Assembly: GCF_003851685.1 (NCBI RefSeq)
Contig: NZ_CP027727.1
Location: 3,348,001-3,412,000 of the forward strand
Source of the DNA: Pseudomonas sp. R5-89-07
Lineage (GTDB): Bacteria; Pseudomonadota; Gammaproteobacteria; Pseudomonadales; Pseudomonadaceae
Direction: 5' to 3'
DNA length: 64,000 nt
Shown here: positions 35,353 through 46,056 of the stretch, in pieces
Numbering within the stretch: position 1 is the stretch's first letter
Layout: each line of letters opens with the position of its first letter
Made by a program: the position numbers and the translations under genes
The notes under the pieces: generated by a model
What the model saw: only the letters and a program-made list of their open reading frames with translations
Database searches by the model: none
What the model was told of the DNA's origin: nothing

Positions 35353-35697
35353 TCAATGGGCGCGGAAGCCCCACACAATCTCGACCACGCGTTCAGCGAC
35401 CACCAGGTAGATCAGGATCAGCAGCAGTTGCAGCGCCAGGTGATAGCGCAGCTTGGCCAGCCGACGAATGCCGTCACTGACGTTCAACAACACCAACAGC
35501 GTCGACAGGATGATCAGCCCCCAACCGGCGACATAGGAGGCAAAGACCCCGATGAATAACTCATGGCGCCCCACCAGCGTATTGGTGCCCGCCGCAAACA
35601 GCAACGCGCACACCAGCAGGTTTTTCACGTTGTCGAAAACCTGTGTGCTCAGGTCGTTTTCCAGCAACGCCAGGTACCGCGTCCATAACGTGCGCAT
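35353..35697 (-). CDS. Small inner-membrane hypothetical protein
   Basis: A 114-aa protein with three predicted membrane segments (about residues 25-45, 49-70 and 84-106) and a short basic N-terminus, [21 protein letters not shown] frame extension to 35727 is possible. I see no catalytic motif. It ends 56 bp before the glsA start on the same strand, so it may share a message with glutaminase. Conserved-looking in codon use; function unknown. Confidence 0.7.
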   Translation of the reverse strand: MRTLWTRYLALLENDLSTQVFDNVKNLLVCALLFAAGTNTLVGRHELFIGVFASYVAGWGLIILSTLLVLLNVSDGIRRLAKLRYHLALQLLLILIYLVVAERVVEIVWGFRAH

Positions 35698-35971
35698 GCG
35701 TGAATACCGAGTGGGAAGGCTCGTCAATCAAGGTAGTTCAAATGGGCAGGCTGTCGAGCGCTGACCAGGCAAGCACGTCACGCAACAGGCGTGCACAGCA
35801 ATAGCAAAATGCAATCCATTGATAATATGAAAATCTATAATTCCATAATTTAATAATTAGGTTAGAACCAATCGGCCTTTTACAGGCACGCCCGTGCGCT
35901 CTATTTTCACGCTACGGACCGACCCCCTGCCCGGTGGAGGCTTGTTTATCGACTTCAACAAGGACCTGACC

Positions 35972-37054
35972 ATGAGCATCGAATTCATCGGCTACATCGG
36001 CGGCCACCATGCCTCCGAAATCCACCCGCGCAGCGGCCCCACCCTGCAGCCGGACTACGTTGAACGTGTGGCGCGCGCCCATGAAGAGGCCGGCTTCGAC
36101 CGTGCCCTGGTGGCCTTCCATTCCAACAGCCCGGACAGCACACTGATCGCCGCCCACGCCGCCAGCGTGACGCAACGGCTCAAATTCCTGATCGCCCACC
36201 GCCCAGGCTTCGCCCAGCCCACGTTGGCCGCGCGCCAGTTCGCCACGTTGGATGTGTTCAACGGCGGCCGTACCGCCGTGCATATCATCACCGGCGGCGA
36301 CGACCGCGAGCTGCGTGCCGACGGCAGCCATATCGGCAAGGACGAGCGCTATGCGCGCACCGATGAATACTTGAGCGTGGTGCGTCAGGAATGGACCAGC
36401 GACAAACCCTTCGACTTCGCCGGCACGTACTATCAGGTCGAAGGGGCGTACTCCAGCGTGAAGTCGCCGCAACAGCCGCATATCCCGGTGTACTTCGGCG
36501 GCTCGTCCGCGGCGGCGATTGCGGTGGCAGGCAAGCATGCGGATGTGTATGCGCTGTGGGGCGAAACCTATGAGCAGGTGCGCGAGGTCGTGACCCAGGT
36601 GCGTGCCGAAGCGGCGCGGCACGGGCGTACGATTCGCTTCAGCCTGTCATTGCGGCCGATCCTCGCCGAGACGGAAGAACTGGCATGGCAGCGGGCAGAC
36701 ACTATCTTGCAGCAAGCCACGGCGCTGGCCGAGCAAAGCGGCTTTGTGCGGCGCGAACCACCCAATGAAGGCTCGCGCCGGTTGCTGGCGGCAGCGGCCC
36801 AAGGCTCGCGTCTGGATAAGCGCCTGTGGACCGGGATTGCCGGCTTGCTCGGCGCACAGGGCAATTCCACCTCGCTGGTGGGCACGGCCGAACAGGTCGC
36901 GCAGGCGTTGCTGGATTACTACGACCTGGGCATCACCACGTTCCTGATTCGCGGGTTCGATCCGCTCAATGATGCGATCGACTACGGCAAGACGCTGATA
37001 CCGCTGACCCGCCAGCTGGTCGCCGAACGCGAACGGGCCAGGCAAGTCGCTTGA
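35972..37054 (+). CDS. LLM-class FMNH2-dependent monooxygenase (SsuD-like)
   Basis: A 360-aa luciferase-like monooxygenase. It matches the alkanesulfonate monooxygenase group: FIGYIGGHHASEIHP at the N-terminus, FLIAHRPGFAQPTLAARQFA, HIITGGDDRELRADGSH and YFGGSSAAAIAVAGKHAD. Such enzymes use FMNH2 from a partner reductase to desulfonate organosulfur compounds. No ssu transporter or reductase is adjacent, so the substrate is open. AAGGA precedes ATG 35972. The upstream 240 bp is strongly AT-rich, which would suit a regulated sulfur-starvation promoter. Confidence 0.88.
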   Translation: MSIEFIGYIGGHHASEIHPRSGPTLQPDYVERVARAHEEAGFDRALVAFHSNSPDSTLIAAHAASVTQRLKFLIAHRPGFAQPTLAARQFATLDVFNGGRTAVHIITGGDDRELRADGSHIGKDERYARTDEYLSVVRQEWTSDKPFDFAGTYYQVEGAYSSVKSPQQPHIPVYFGGSSAAAIAVAGKHADVYALWGETYEQVREVVTQVRAEAARHGRTIRFSLSLRPILAETEELAWQRADTILQQATALAEQSGFVRREPPNEGSRRLLAAAAQGSRLDKRLWTGIAGLLGAQGNSTSLVGTAEQVAQALLDYYDLGITTFLIRGFDPLNDAIDYGKTLIPLTRQLVAERERARQVA

Positions 37055-37060
37055 GAACCG

Positions 37061-37086
37061 GCGGGAGGACGCACGTGCCCTCCCGC
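37061..37086. terminator. Hairpin between convergent monooxygenase and uvrA-like genes
   Basis: GCGGGAGG (37061-37068) and CCTCCCGC (37079-37086) pair perfectly over a 10-nt loop, 7 bp after the monooxygenase stop and 12 bp before the uvrA-like stop. There is no long T-run. Confidence 0.6.
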
Positions 37087-37097
37087 ATTCCTGGCGG

Positions 37098-39617
37098 CTA
37101 GCCAAGTTCTCGCGCCAGGAATGGCGCCGTGCGGCTGGTTTTACTGTTGGCGACCGTCTGCGGCGTACCACTGGCAACCACTTTCCCGCCCGAATCCCCG
37201 GCGCCGGGGCCAATGTCGATGACCCAGTCGCTCTGGGCCACCACGCGCATTTCATGCTCGACCACCACCACCGTATGCCCCGCCTCCACCAATTGATTGA
37301 GCTGGCTGAGCAAGCGGTCGACGTCCCTGGGATGCAGCCCGGTGGTCGGTTCGTCCAGTACATATAACGTGGCGCCCCGCGCATTGCGTTGCAGCTCGGT
37401 CGCCAGCTTGATGCGCTGCGCCTCACCCCCGGACAGCTCGGTGGCCGGCTGGCCGAGACGCAGATAGCCCAGGCCGATATCGCGCAGCACCTGCAGTGCG
37501 CGCAGCACGCTCGGTTGCTCGGCGAACACGTCGACGGCCTGCTCCACCGTCAAGCCCAGCACTTGGGCGATGTTCAAGCCTTGCCATTTGACCGCCAGGG
37601 TCTCGGGGTTGTATCGCGCACCGTGACAGGTCGGGCATGGCGCATACACGCTGGGCATGAACAGCAATTCAACGCTGACAAAGCCCTCGCCTTCGCAGTT
37701 CGGGCAACGGCCCTTGGCGACGTTGAAGGAGAACTGCCCCGCGTCGTAACCGCGCTTCTTCGCGGTGGGCGTGGCGGCGAACAGTTTGCGCACGTTGTCG
37801 AACAGCCCGGTGTAGGTCGCCAGGTTGGAACGCGGCGTACGGCCAATGGGTTTCTGGTCCACCTGCACCAGACGGCGAATATGCTCCAGCCCGGCGCTGA
37901 TGCGCCCCTCGCTGGCGGCGGGCGCAGCGTCTTCCAGACTCGGCTCATCGACACTTTCCAGCACGCGCCCAAGGCCACTGCTGACCAGTTCCAACAGCGC
38001 CTGGCTGACCAGGCTGGACTTGCCCGAACCGGAAATCCCGGTTACCGCCGTGAAGCAGCCCAGCGGGAAACCCACCTCAAGATTGTTCAAGTTATTGCGC
38101 GTCACCCCTTGCAGCTTCAGCCAGCCGCTGGGTTCGCGCCGCGCCTGATTCGACGGGCGCGCTTGGGCAAACAGGTACTCACGAGTCTGCGATGCGGCGA
38201 TATCCGCCAACCCCGCGGGCGGGCCGCTGTACAGCACTTGGCCGCCGTGTTCGCCCGCGGCCGGGCCCACATCGATCAGCCAGTCGGCGCGGCGCATGGT
38301 TTCCAGGTCATGCTCGACCACAAACAGCGAATTACCGGCGGCCTTCAAGCGCGCAAGTGCGCTGAACAAGGCCTCGCCATCGGCCGGATGCAGGCCTGCG
38401 GAAGGCTCATCCAGCACGTAGATCACGCCGAACAACTGCGAGCCCAGTTGAGTGGCCAGGCGCAGGCGCTGCAACTCTCCGGACGACAGGGTCGGCGTGC
38501 TGCGCTCCAGGGACAGATAGCCCAGCCCCAGTTCGATCAAGGTGCTGACCCGTTCCAGCAAATCCTCGGCGATACGTTGGGCCGCCAGGCGTTTTTCCAC
38601 CGACAATTTCATCTTGTCCTGCCCCGCCGCCACCGGCCGCAGCAACTCGGCCAGGCGGTTCAGGGACAGTTGCGACAGCTCACCGATATCCACCCCGGCA
38701 AACTTCACCGACAGCGCCGCCTTGGTCAGCCGTTTGCCCTCGCACAACGGGCAGGCACTGCCTTGCATGAACTGCGACACGCGCTTTTTCATCAGCGCAC
38801 TTTGGGTGTGGGCGAAGGTGTGCAGAATGTAGCGCCGCGCGCCGCTGAAAGTGCCCTGGTAACTGGGCTCCAGCTTGCGCTTGAGGGCATCGCGGGTTTG
38901 CGCCGGCGTGAAGCCGGCGTACACCGGCACGGTGGGGGTTTCTTCGGTGAACAGAATCCAGTCGCGCTGTTTTTTCGGCAGGTCGCGCCACGGGATATCC
39001 ACGTCATAGCCCAGGGTCACGAGGATATCCCGCAGGTTCTGCCCCTGCCACGCCAACGGCCAGGACGCCACCGCGCGCTGGCGGATGGTCAGGGATGGAT
39101 CGGGCACCATCAACGCTTCGGTCACTTCATACACGCGGCCCAGGCCATGGCATTGCGGGCACGCGCCCTGGGGCAGGTTCGGCGAAAAGTCCTCGGCATA
39201 CAGCATCGCCTGCCCCGGCGGGTAGCTGCCGGCGCGCGAATACAGCATGCGGATCAGGCTCGACAAGGTGGTCACACTGCCCACGGAGGAGCGCGCACTC
39301 GGCGTGCCACGCTGCTGTTGCAGGGCCACGGCGGGCGGCAAGCCTTCGATACTGTCGACATCCGGCACACCGACCTGGTCGATCAAACGACGCGCATAGG
39401 GCGCCACCGATTCGAAATAGCGACGCTGGGCCTCGGCGTATACGGTGGAAAACGCCAGGGACGACTTGCCGGAACCGGACACCCCGGTAAACACCACCAG
39501 GGCATCGCGCGGGATATCCACATCGACGTTACGCAAGTTGTGTTCGCGAGCGCCGCGCACCCGCACGAAGCCGGTGTGCTGGGCGGTCGGTGAAGGGATG
39601 TTGCGCTGTGAAGTCAT
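37098..39617 (-). CDS. UvrA-like excinuclease subunit (UvrA2 type)
   Basis: An 839-aa ABC ATPase of the UvrA family, about 100 residues shorter than housekeeping UvrA (about 940). It has two ATP-binding halves with GVSGSGKSSLAFSTVYAEAQ and GISGSGKSSLVSQALL, signatures LSSGELQRLRLATQLGS and LSGGEAQRIKLATELQ, and zinc CxxC pairs (CPQCHGLG, CPNCEGEG). UvrA2 proteins have been tied to tolerance of DNA-damaging or intercalating compounds. ATG 39617 overlaps the kinase stop (ATGA), so it is coupled to the hybrid kinase gene and lies downstream of the mutasome operon. Confidence 0.92.
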   Translation of the reverse strand: MTSQRNIPSPTAQHTGFVRVRGAREHNLRNVDVDIPRDALVVFTGVSGSGKSSLAFSTVYAEAQRRYFESVAPYARRLIDQVGVPDVDSIEGLPPAVALQQQRGTPSARSSVGSVTTLSSLIRMLYSRAGSYPPGQAMLYAEDFSPNLPQGACPQCHGLGRVYEVTEALMVPDPSLTIRQRAVASWPLAWQGQNLRDILVTLGYDVDIPWRDLPKKQRDWILFTEETPTVPVYAGFTPAQTRDALKRKLEPSYQGTFSGARRYILHTFAHTQSALMKKRVSQFMQGSACPLCEGKRLTKAALSVKFAGVDIGELSQLSLNRLAELLRPVAAGQDKMKLSVEKRLAAQRIAEDLLERVSTLIELGLGYLSLERSTPTLSSGELQRLRLATQLGSQLFGVIYVLDEPSAGLHPADGEALFSALARLKAAGNSLFVVEHDLETMRRADWLIDVGPAAGEHGGQVLYSGPPAGLADIAASQTREYLFAQARPSNQARREPSGWLKLQGVTRNNLNNLEVGFPLGCFTAVTGISGSGKSSLVSQALLELVSSGLGRVLESVDEPSLEDAAPAASEGRISAGLEHIRRLVQVDQKPIGRTPRSNLATYTGLFDNVRKLFAATPTAKKRGYDAGQFSFNVAKGRCPNCEGEGFVSVELLFMPSVYAPCPTCHGARYNPETLAVKWQGLNIAQVLGLTVEQAVDVFAEQPSVLRALQVLRDIGLGYLRLGQPATELSGGEAQRIKLATELQRNARGATLYVLDEPTTGLHPRDVDRLLSQLNQLVEAGHTVVVVEHEMRVVAQSDWVIDIGPGAGDSGGKVVASGTPQTVANSKTSRTAPFLARELG

Positions 39618-41392
39618 GGACAACCTTGTCTGGCGGTGAGCACGCTGCGCACCCGTTGCGTCAGGGCGTCGGGGCTGTAGGGTTTGCTCAGCAGGTGAAT
39701 ATCGGCACTGAGCAGATGATTGGAGGAAAGAATGTCGCGGGTGTGGCCGGAGGTGAACAGCACCGGGATCGGCGGCGCCTGCTCTCGCGCCCAGTTGGCC
39801 AGGTCGATGCTCTTGACGCGGCCGGGCATCACCACATCGGTGAAGATCAATTCCGGTTGCAGGCCGGACTGCAGTTTGGCCATGGCCTGGTCGCCGTCTT
39901 CAGCGGTCAGCACGGTGTAGCCCGATTGCTGCAGCAGCTCCACCACGGTCAGGCGCACGCCTTCATTGTCCTCTACCACCAGAATGGTTTCCTGGCCGGT
40001 GCAGAGGCTTTCCTCGCCGGTATCCAGGTCCAGGTGTTCCGGTTCCAGGCTGCGCGGAAAATACATCTGCACCACCGAGCCTTTGTTCTCCTCGCTCCAG
40101 ATGTCGACATGCCCGCCGCTTTGGCGCACAAAGCCAAACACCATGCTCAGCCCCAGGCCGGTGCCCTGCCCCTCGCGCTTGGTGGTGAAGAACGGCTCGA
40201 ACGCACGCTTGAGCACCGTCGGCGGCATGCCCACGCCGGTGTCGGTGACCGCCAGGCGCACGTACTCGCCGGGCTTGATGCTTTTGCCCGCGCATTCGGC
40301 CGGGTTGAGAATGATATTTTCGCCAGTGATACGAATCACACCCTCGCCTTGCATGGCGTCGCGGGCATTGATCGCCAGGTTGAGCAGTGCGTTTTCCAGT
40401 TGGTTGCGGTCGACGTTGATGCACCAGGAATCCTGCGGCAGCTGCACGTCCAGGTGAATGGTCTCGCCCAGCGCGCGTTGCAGCAGTTCACCGAGACCGG
40501 CGTAGATGCGTTGCGGGTTGTACACCGCCGGCGACAACGGTTGGCGCCGGGCAAACGCCAGCAGTTGCGAGGACAGCGTAGCGCCGCGTTCCACCGCAGC
40601 GATGGCGGCAGCCACCCGCCGTTGCACCTGCGGGTTGTCCGGCTCATGCCGCGCCAGCAGGTGCAGGTTGCCGGCGATCACTTGCAGCAGGTTATTGAAG
40701 TCGTGGGCCACGCCGCCGGTCAGGCCACCAATCGCTTCCAGCTTCTGTGACTGGCGCAATTGCTCCTCGGCGGCGGAACGCGCCTGCACTTCGGCCGCCA
40801 CGCGCTGCTCCAGATTATGGGTCAGCTCCTGGCGCACCCGCTCGGAGCGCACCAGTTCAGTGGTCTCCACCACGATGGCCAGCACGCCGGCCGGTTGCTG
40901 GTCATCGCCGGCCACAGGGCTGTAATACAGGTCCAGCCACAGGTTTTCCGGCTTGCCGTTACGCGACAACACCAGTTCCTTGTTGTTGAACGACAAGGTG
41001 CCACCCGCCAGGCAGGTGTCCACCACATGCCGGTTGAACTCGGCCACTTCCGGCCAGCCCAGCTCCACCGGCGTGCCCAGCAAGTACGGATGGCGCCCGC
41101 CCGCGAACACCGAGTAGCTGTCGTTGTAGATCATGTAACCGGCCCGCCCCCACAGCATCACCATGGGCACTGGCGAGGCGAGCATCATCTGCACGGTGCA
41201 GGCCAGGCTGGTGGACCAGCGATCGATCGGGCCCAGGTCGGTGGTTGACCAGTCAAACGCGCGAATCTGCTGGGCCATTTCACCGGCCCAGCCTTCACAG
41301 CCGTGGGGGTTGGATAAAAATTGCATGATTGGCTCTGGGCAAAGAGAGGGCAGTTGCAAGTTTTGGAGCGCGGCGGCGCGGGATGGTTTCAT
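39614..41392 (-). CDS. Hybrid sensor histidine kinase
   Basis: A soluble kinase of about 592 aa. A PAS-type domain (about residues 75-185) is followed by a coiled coil, a HisKA domain with the phospho-acceptor GGVAHDFNNLLQVI, an HATPase domain (N box LLNLAINARDAM, G boxes DTGVGMPP and GQGTGLGLSMVFGF) and a C-terminal receiver whose Asp lies in LIFTDVVMPG. There are no membrane segments, so the signal is probably cytoplasmic. The start could be ATG 41392, GTG 41404 or ATG 41326. It follows dnaE2 by about 33 bp and overlaps the uvrA-like gene, hinting that it belongs to the damage-response set. Confidence 0.88.
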   Translation of the reverse strand: MKPSRAAALQNLQLPSLCPEPIMQFLSNPHGCEGWAGEMAQQIRAFDWSTTDLGPIDRWSTSLACTVQMMLASPVPMVMLWGRAGYMIYNDSYSVFAGGRHPYLLGTPVELGWPEVAEFNRHVVDTCLAGGTLSFNNKELVLSRNGKPENLWLDLYYSPVAGDDQQPAGVLAIVVETTELVRSERVRQELTHNLEQRVAAEVQARSAAEEQLRQSQKLEAIGGLTGGVAHDFNNLLQVIAGNLHLLARHEPDNPQVQRRVAAAIAAVERGATLSSQLLAFARRQPLSPAVYNPQRIYAGLGELLQRALGETIHLDVQLPQDSWCINVDRNQLENALLNLAINARDAMQGEGVIRITGENIILNPAECAGKSIKPGEYVRLAVTDTGVGMPPTVLKRAFEPFFTTKREGQGTGLGLSMVFGFVRQSGGHVDIWSEENKGSVVQMYFPRSLEPEHLDLDTGEESLCTGQETILVVEDNEGVRLTVVELLQQSGYTVLTAEDGDQAMAKLQSGLQPELIFTDVVMPGRVKSIDLANWAREQAPPIPVLFTSGHTRDILSSNHLLSADIHLLSKPYSPDALTQRVRSVLTARQGCP

Positions 41393-41425
41393 CTTGTCTG
41401 ACACAAGCTTAAGAAACCACTGGCC

Positions 41426-44400
41426 TCAGTGAAAATCCCGGCTGCGCACCACAATGCCGTCCAGCAGCGGTGTCAGATCTGTCAGGCGCCCGGCGATCAA
41501 ATGCCGCACCTCGCCCACCGCCTCCCAGCGCCCGTCCACCTTGAGCAGGCGCGACCCTACCAGGGCCCGGCGCTGGCGCTCGGCCAGGTCGCGCCAGACC
41601 ACCACGTTGAGGTTGCCGAATTCATCTTCCAGGGTGACAAAGGTCACGCCGCTGGCGGTGCCTGGGCGCTGGCGCCCGGTGACCAGCCCGGCGACGCTCA
41701 CATTGCGCCCATGCTCCACGGTCAACAGCTCCTGGGAACTGCGGCAGCGGCGCTTGCGCAGTTCGGCGCGCAGCAGTGTCAGGGGATGGGGGCCAAGGGT
41801 GGTGCCGAGGGTGGCGTAATCGGCATGCAAGTCTTCGCCTACCGTGGGCTGGGGCAATGTCACCACCGCTTCATCGGGGCTCGGCAGGCCGGCAAACAGG
41901 CCCAGTTGCTTGTGCACACCGGCCACCTCCCAGCGCGCCTGGTGCCGGTTACCGGCCAACGCGCGCAACGCGCCGGCATCCGCCAGCAATGCCTGGGCGC
42001 GGGCATCCAGGCCGACGCGGGCGTCGAGGTCGGCGATGTCGCTGAAGGCACGCTGCTGGCGCACGGCCTCGATGCGCCGGCCATCCTCTTCGCGAAACCC
42101 CGAGATCATGCGCAGGCCCATGCGGATCGCCGGCTGCTGGCCGTCGATGGGCTCCAGGCTGCAATCCCAGTCGCTGGCCTGCACGTCCACCGGGCGGATC
42201 TGCAGGCGATGACGGCGCGCGTCCTGCAGGATCTGGTCCGGGCTGTAAAAACCCATCGGCCAGCTGTTGATCAGCGCGCAGGCAAACGCCGCCGGCTCAT
42301 GGCATTTGAGCCAGCAACTGGCATACGTCAGCAAGGCAAAACTGGCCGCGTGGGACTCGGGAAAACCATAGCTGCCAAAGCCCTTGATCTGCTCGAAAAT
42401 CTGCGCGGCAAAGGCTTCGGTGTAGCCGTTTTTCAGCATGCCATCGCGCAGGCGCTTTTGATGGGGTTCCAGGCCACCGTGACGTTTCCAGGCGGCCATG
42501 GAACGGCGCAACTGGTCGGCCTCGCCGGGGCCGTAGTCGGCGGCGACCATGGCGATCTGCATCACTTGCTCCTGGAACAAGGGGATGCCCAGGGTGCGCT
42601 CCAGCACTTCTTTCAATGCCGGCGACGGATAGGTTTCTTCTTCCTCTTTATTCCGGCGACGCAAATACGGATGCACCATGCCGCCCTGGATCGGCCCTGG
42701 CCGCACAATGGCGACTTCGATCACCAGGTCATAAAACGTCTTCGGCTTGAGCCTGGGCAGCATCGACATCTGCGCCCGCGATTCAATCTGGAACACGCCG
42801 ATGGTGTCGGCCTTGCTGATCATCGCGTAGGTGGCCGGGTCCTCTGGAGGAATGCTGGCCAGGCTCAAATCCAGGTGGCGATGGCGACGCAGCAGGTCGA
42901 AGCAGCGACGGATCGCACTGAGCATGCCCAGGGCGAGAATGTCCACTTTAAGCAGGCCGACGGCGTCGAGGTCGTCCTTGTCCCACTGAATGATGGTGCG
43001 CTCGGCCATGGCGGCGTTTTCCACCGGCACCAGGGTGTCCAGCGGATGCTCGGAAATCACGAAGCCACCGGGATGCTGGGACAAATGCCGCGGAAAGCCG
43101 ATCAACTGCTGGGTCAGGGTCAATACGCGGCGCAGCAGCGGGCTGTCCGGGTCGAAGCCGCTTTCACGCAGGCGCTCCAACGGCGGCGCGTCGTCACTCC
43201 AACGTCCGCAGCATTCGGCCAAGGCGTTGACCTGGTCCGCCGGCAGCCCAAGGGCTTTGGCCACATCCCGCACCGCGCCAGTGGCGTGGTAACTGCTGAC
43301 CACCGCCGTCAAGGCGGCGCGCGTACGGCCATAGCGCTGGAACACGTATTGCAGCACTTCTTCGCGGCGCTCGTGTTCAAAATCCACGTCGATGTCCGGC
43401 GGCTCGTTGCGCTCCCTGGACAGGAAGCGTTCGAACAGCAGGTTGCTCAGGCTCGGGTTGATCTCGGTGATGCCCAGGGCAAAACACACCGCCGAGTTGG
43501 CCGCCGAGCCGCGCCCCTGGCACAGGATCGAGCGGCTGCGGGCAAAGCGCACAATGTCGTGCACTGTGAGGAAGTAGCTCTCGTAGCCCAACTCGCTGAT
43601 CAGCTCCAGCTCGGTGTTGATCTGCTTCAAGGTCTTGGCGTCGATGCCGTCGGGCCAGCGCAGCGCGATACCTTCCTTGGTGAGGGTGCGCAGCCAGGAT
43701 TCGGCGTCATGGCCGGCGGGTACCAGCTCGCGAGGGTAGTGGTAACGCAGCTGGCCGAGGTCGAAGCTGCAGCGCCGCGCGATGGCGAGGGTTTCATCGA
43801 GCAAGGCTTGCGGGTACAGCGCGGCCAGGGCGTCGAGGCTGCGCAGGTGCCGCTCGCCATTGGGGTGCAGATGCAGGCCGGCTTCGGCCACCGGTACGTG
43901 ATGGCGGATGGCGGTCATGGTGTCTTGCAGGGCACGGCGGCCACGCGCATGCATGTGCACATCACCGCAGGCGACCGCCGGGATCTGCAGGCTGGCCGCC
44001 AGTTGCAGGCGTTGCTCCAGATGGCGCGCATCGTCCTGCCCGCAGTGCAAGTGCACCGCCAGCCACAGGCGCTCGGCGAAGGTACGGCGCAGCCACTGAA
44101 TGCTCGCCTGGGTGTCGCTGTCCTCGGCCACCCATAGCGCCAGCAGGCCAGACAGCGGTTGCTCGAAGTCTTCATGCAGCAGGCGATAGCTGCCCTTTTC
44201 AGCGCGGCGCCGGGCCAGGGTAATCAACCGGCACAGGTGCTGGTAACCGCTCAGGTTCTCCACCAGCAACACCAGTTTCGGACCATTCTCGATGCGCATC
44301 TCACTGCCGATGATCAGCGGCAGCTCCAGCGCTTTCGCCGCCTGCCAGGCGCGCACGATGCCCGACAGCGTGCATTCGTCGGTAATCGCCAGGGCGCTGT

Positions 44401-44497
44401 AGCCCTGGCGCTTGGCCCGCTCGAAGAGTTCCAGCGCACTGGAGGCACCGCGCTGGAAGCTGAAGTTGGACAGGCAATGCAGCTCGGCGTAACTCAT
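41426..44497 (-). CDS. dnaE2: Error-prone DNA polymerase DnaE2 (ImuC)
   Basis: A 1023-aa C-family polymerase, the catalytic unit of the SOS mutasome. It has an N-terminal PHP domain ([20 protein letters not shown], with fewer metal-binding residues than replicative DnaE), the catalytic Asp pair in PPDIDVDF with [10 protein letters not shown], and a C-terminal OB domain ([18 protein letters not shown]). It works with ImuA and ImuB in translesion synthesis. ATG 44497 is preceded by a G-rich site. A REPIN-type element lies in the 136-bp gap to imuB, which is unusual inside this operon. Confidence 0.95.
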   Translation of the reverse strand: MSYAELHCLSNFSFQRGASSALELFERAKRQGYSALAITDECTLSGIVRAWQAAKALELPLIIGSEMRIENGPKLVLLVENLSGYQHLCRLITLARRRAEKGSYRLLHEDFEQPLSGLLALWVAEDSDTQASIQWLRRTFAERLWLAVHLHCGQDDARHLEQRLQLAASLQIPAVACGDVHMHARGRRALQDTMTAIRHHVPVAEAGLHLHPNGERHLRSLDALAALYPQALLDETLAIARRCSFDLGQLRYHYPRELVPAGHDAESWLRTLTKEGIALRWPDGIDAKTLKQINTELELISELGYESYFLTVHDIVRFARSRSILCQGRGSAANSAVCFALGITEINPSLSNLLFERFLSRERNEPPDIDVDFEHERREEVLQYVFQRYGRTRAALTAVVSSYHATGAVRDVAKALGLPADQVNALAECCGRWSDDAPPLERLRESGFDPDSPLLRRVLTLTQQLIGFPRHLSQHPGGFVISEHPLDTLVPVENAAMAERTIIQWDKDDLDAVGLLKVDILALGMLSAIRRCFDLLRRHRHLDLSLASIPPEDPATYAMISKADTIGVFQIESRAQMSMLPRLKPKTFYDLVIEVAIVRPGPIQGGMVHPYLRRRNKEEEETYPSPALKEVLERTLGIPLFQEQVMQIAMVAADYGPGEADQLRRSMAAWKRHGGLEPHQKRLRDGMLKNGYTEAFAAQIFEQIKGFGSYGFPESHAASFALLTYASCWLKCHEPAAFACALINSWPMGFYSPDQILQDARRHRLQIRPVDVQASDWDCSLEPIDGQQPAIRMGLRMISGFREEDGRRIEAVRQQRAFSDIADLDARVGLDARAQALLADAGALRALAGNRHQARWEVAGVHKQLGLFAGLPSPDEAVVTLPQPTVGEDLHADYATLGTTLGPHPLTLLRAELRKRRCRSSQELLTVEHGRNVSVAGLVTGRQRPGTASGVTFVTLEDEFGNLNVVVWRDLAERQRRALVGSRLLKVDGRWEAVGEVRHLIAGRLTDLTPLLDGIVVRSRDFH

Positions 44498-44510
44498 GCC
44501 TGCCCCGCCC

Positions 44511-44613
44511 CTGTAGGAGCGAGCTTGCTCGCGAAAAACCCTGGGGCACCGCATTCATTCAGGCGCCCCGCGTTATCGTTACCCACCTTCGCGAGCAAGC
44601 TCGCTCCTACAAA
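44511..44613. repeat. REPIN-type extragenic palindrome, family c, inside the mutasome operon
   Basis: CTGTAGGAGCGAGCTTGCTC (then GCGAA) and its inverted partner flank about 45 bp. It lies between the imuB stop and the dnaE2 start. As RNA it would form a long hairpin within the operon message. Confidence 0.88.
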
Positions 44614-44633
44614 GGGTGGTGGCCTGTTGGTGT

Positions 44634-46049
44634 TCATGCGAACCAGCCTTGCAACCACAAACCATCCTGCTGCCCCACCGTGCGGTAGGCCCAGCCTTGC
44701 TGGCCGGCGCGGGTCTGGATGAGGTAATAGTCGCGGCGGATATCGGCGCCATCCCACCAGCCGGATTCGATACGCTCCGGCCCCATCAGGATCTGTACGC
44801 CCTGCTCGGCCAGCAAGGTCGGTTGATTCAACAACCAGCCAGGGCGGCGCACCTTGTGCAAGGTCGGGCACGGATGGTTGTCGACAGTGGCTTGCCAGGC
44901 GCATTCGGGGCGATGGTCGGCGTGAAAACGCAGGCCCTGCACCGCCTCGTCACCCAGGCGCGCACGCAGGCGTTCGCGCAATTGCTCCCAGGGCAAACTC
45001 TGTTGCGGACGGTCGTCAAACAGGTCCTGGCGTTGCGGCACGAATACCGGCAAGTCCTGGGCCACCAGGCGAAAACCGCGCACGGGCGCTGTGACCTGCA
45101 CCTGTTCCAATCGCCCCCGGGCCAGTTCGAACAGCATTGCCGGTTCACGCTCGGCGCTGAGCAAGCCCACCTTGATCACGCTGTCCGGAGCCTGGGCATG
45201 TTCCAGGTGCAGATCGAAACGCTGCACGCCACTGTCACGCCCGCACAGAAAGGCGGACAAGTCGGCGGTCAAACGGCGCAAGGGAAACAGCAGCGCCTGG
45301 TGGGATTGCACGTCGAAATTCAACTCGATGCGCACATCGAACTGGTCCGGCGGCTGATAGAACTCCAGGGCCAGTGGTCGGTGCCCGGTGAGCGCGTCGA
45401 GGTGCTTGAGCAGGCTGGCGTCAAAGCGCCGCGCCAGGGTATGCCGGGGCAACGCTTGCACCTGGGCCACCGTGCGCAGGCCCATGCGCGACAAAGCCAC
45501 GGCGGCCTGCGGTTCAATCCCGGCGCGGTCGATCGGCAGCGGCGCCAGGGCCTGCATCAGGGTGCTGTCGTCAGCCACGGCCAGGCCATCGTAACGGTTC
45601 GCCAGCACCCGCGCCGCCGCCGGGTTGGGCGCGGCGACGATGCGGTGACCAAAGCCCAGCTCGGTCAACTCCTTGCGCAAACGCGCTTCGAACTGCGGCC
45701 ACGGCCCGAACAGGCCCAGGCTCGACTCGATCTCGAACAGCAAGGCACGTGGATAATACACGCTGACCTGGGAACTGAAGCGGTAGGCCCAGGCGGCGAG
45801 AAACTGCTGCCAGCGCTGGATTTCCAGTGGGTCGTATTCGGCACAGGCAAAAGTCTTGGTCAGGGCATGCGCGGCCGTCAGCGACTGGCCGGGGCGCAAC
45901 CCCAGGGCGCGGGCGGCGGTATTGACGGTTTGCAACACGCGCCGCTGCGGCGTACCGGCCAGCAGTGCCAGCGGCTGGTCGGGCTCGGGATGGGCACGCA
46001 ACACCCCGTCCAGCGCCAATTGCGGGAAGACAATACACACCCAGCGCAT
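44634..46049 (-). CDS. imuB: Mutasome Y-family-like protein ImuB
   Basis: A 471-aa member of the Y-family DNA polymerase fold that lacks the catalytic acidic residues. It starts MRWVCIVFPQLALDGVLRAH, contains YPRALLFEIESSLGLFG and GHRIVAAPNPAAARVLANR, and ends with a C-terminal region used to bind the beta clamp, ImuA and DnaE2. It acts as the hub of the mutasome. It is 7 bp after imuA. The gene is followed by a REPIN-type element and then dnaE2. Confidence 0.93.
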   Translation of the reverse strand: MRWVCIVFPQLALDGVLRAHPEPDQPLALLAGTPQRRVLQTVNTAARALGLRPGQSLTAAHALTKTFACAEYDPLEIQRWQQFLAAWAYRFSSQVSVYYPRALLFEIESSLGLFGPWPQFEARLRKELTELGFGHRIVAAPNPAAARVLANRYDGLAVADDSTLMQALAPLPIDRAGIEPQAAVALSRMGLRTVAQVQALPRHTLARRFDASLLKHLDALTGHRPLALEFYQPPDQFDVRIELNFDVQSHQALLFPLRRLTADLSAFLCGRDSGVQRFDLHLEHAQAPDSVIKVGLLSAEREPAMLFELARGRLEQVQVTAPVRGFRLVAQDLPVFVPQRQDLFDDRPQQSLPWEQLRERLRARLGDEAVQGLRFHADHRPECAWQATVDNHPCPTLHKVRRPGWLLNQPTLLAEQGVQILMGPERIESGWWDGADIRRDYYLIQTRAGQQGWAYRTVGQQDGLWLQGWFA

Positions 46050-46056
46050 GGCAACC

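Noticed and set aside
41429..44137. A 902-aa open frame opposite dnaE2
   Set aside because: It is a high-GC antisense shadow: no ribosome binding site, no domain, and it mirrors the codon positions of dnaE2. Similar long frames opposite the phosphoethanolamine transferase gene and the uvrA-like gene were rejected for the same reason.
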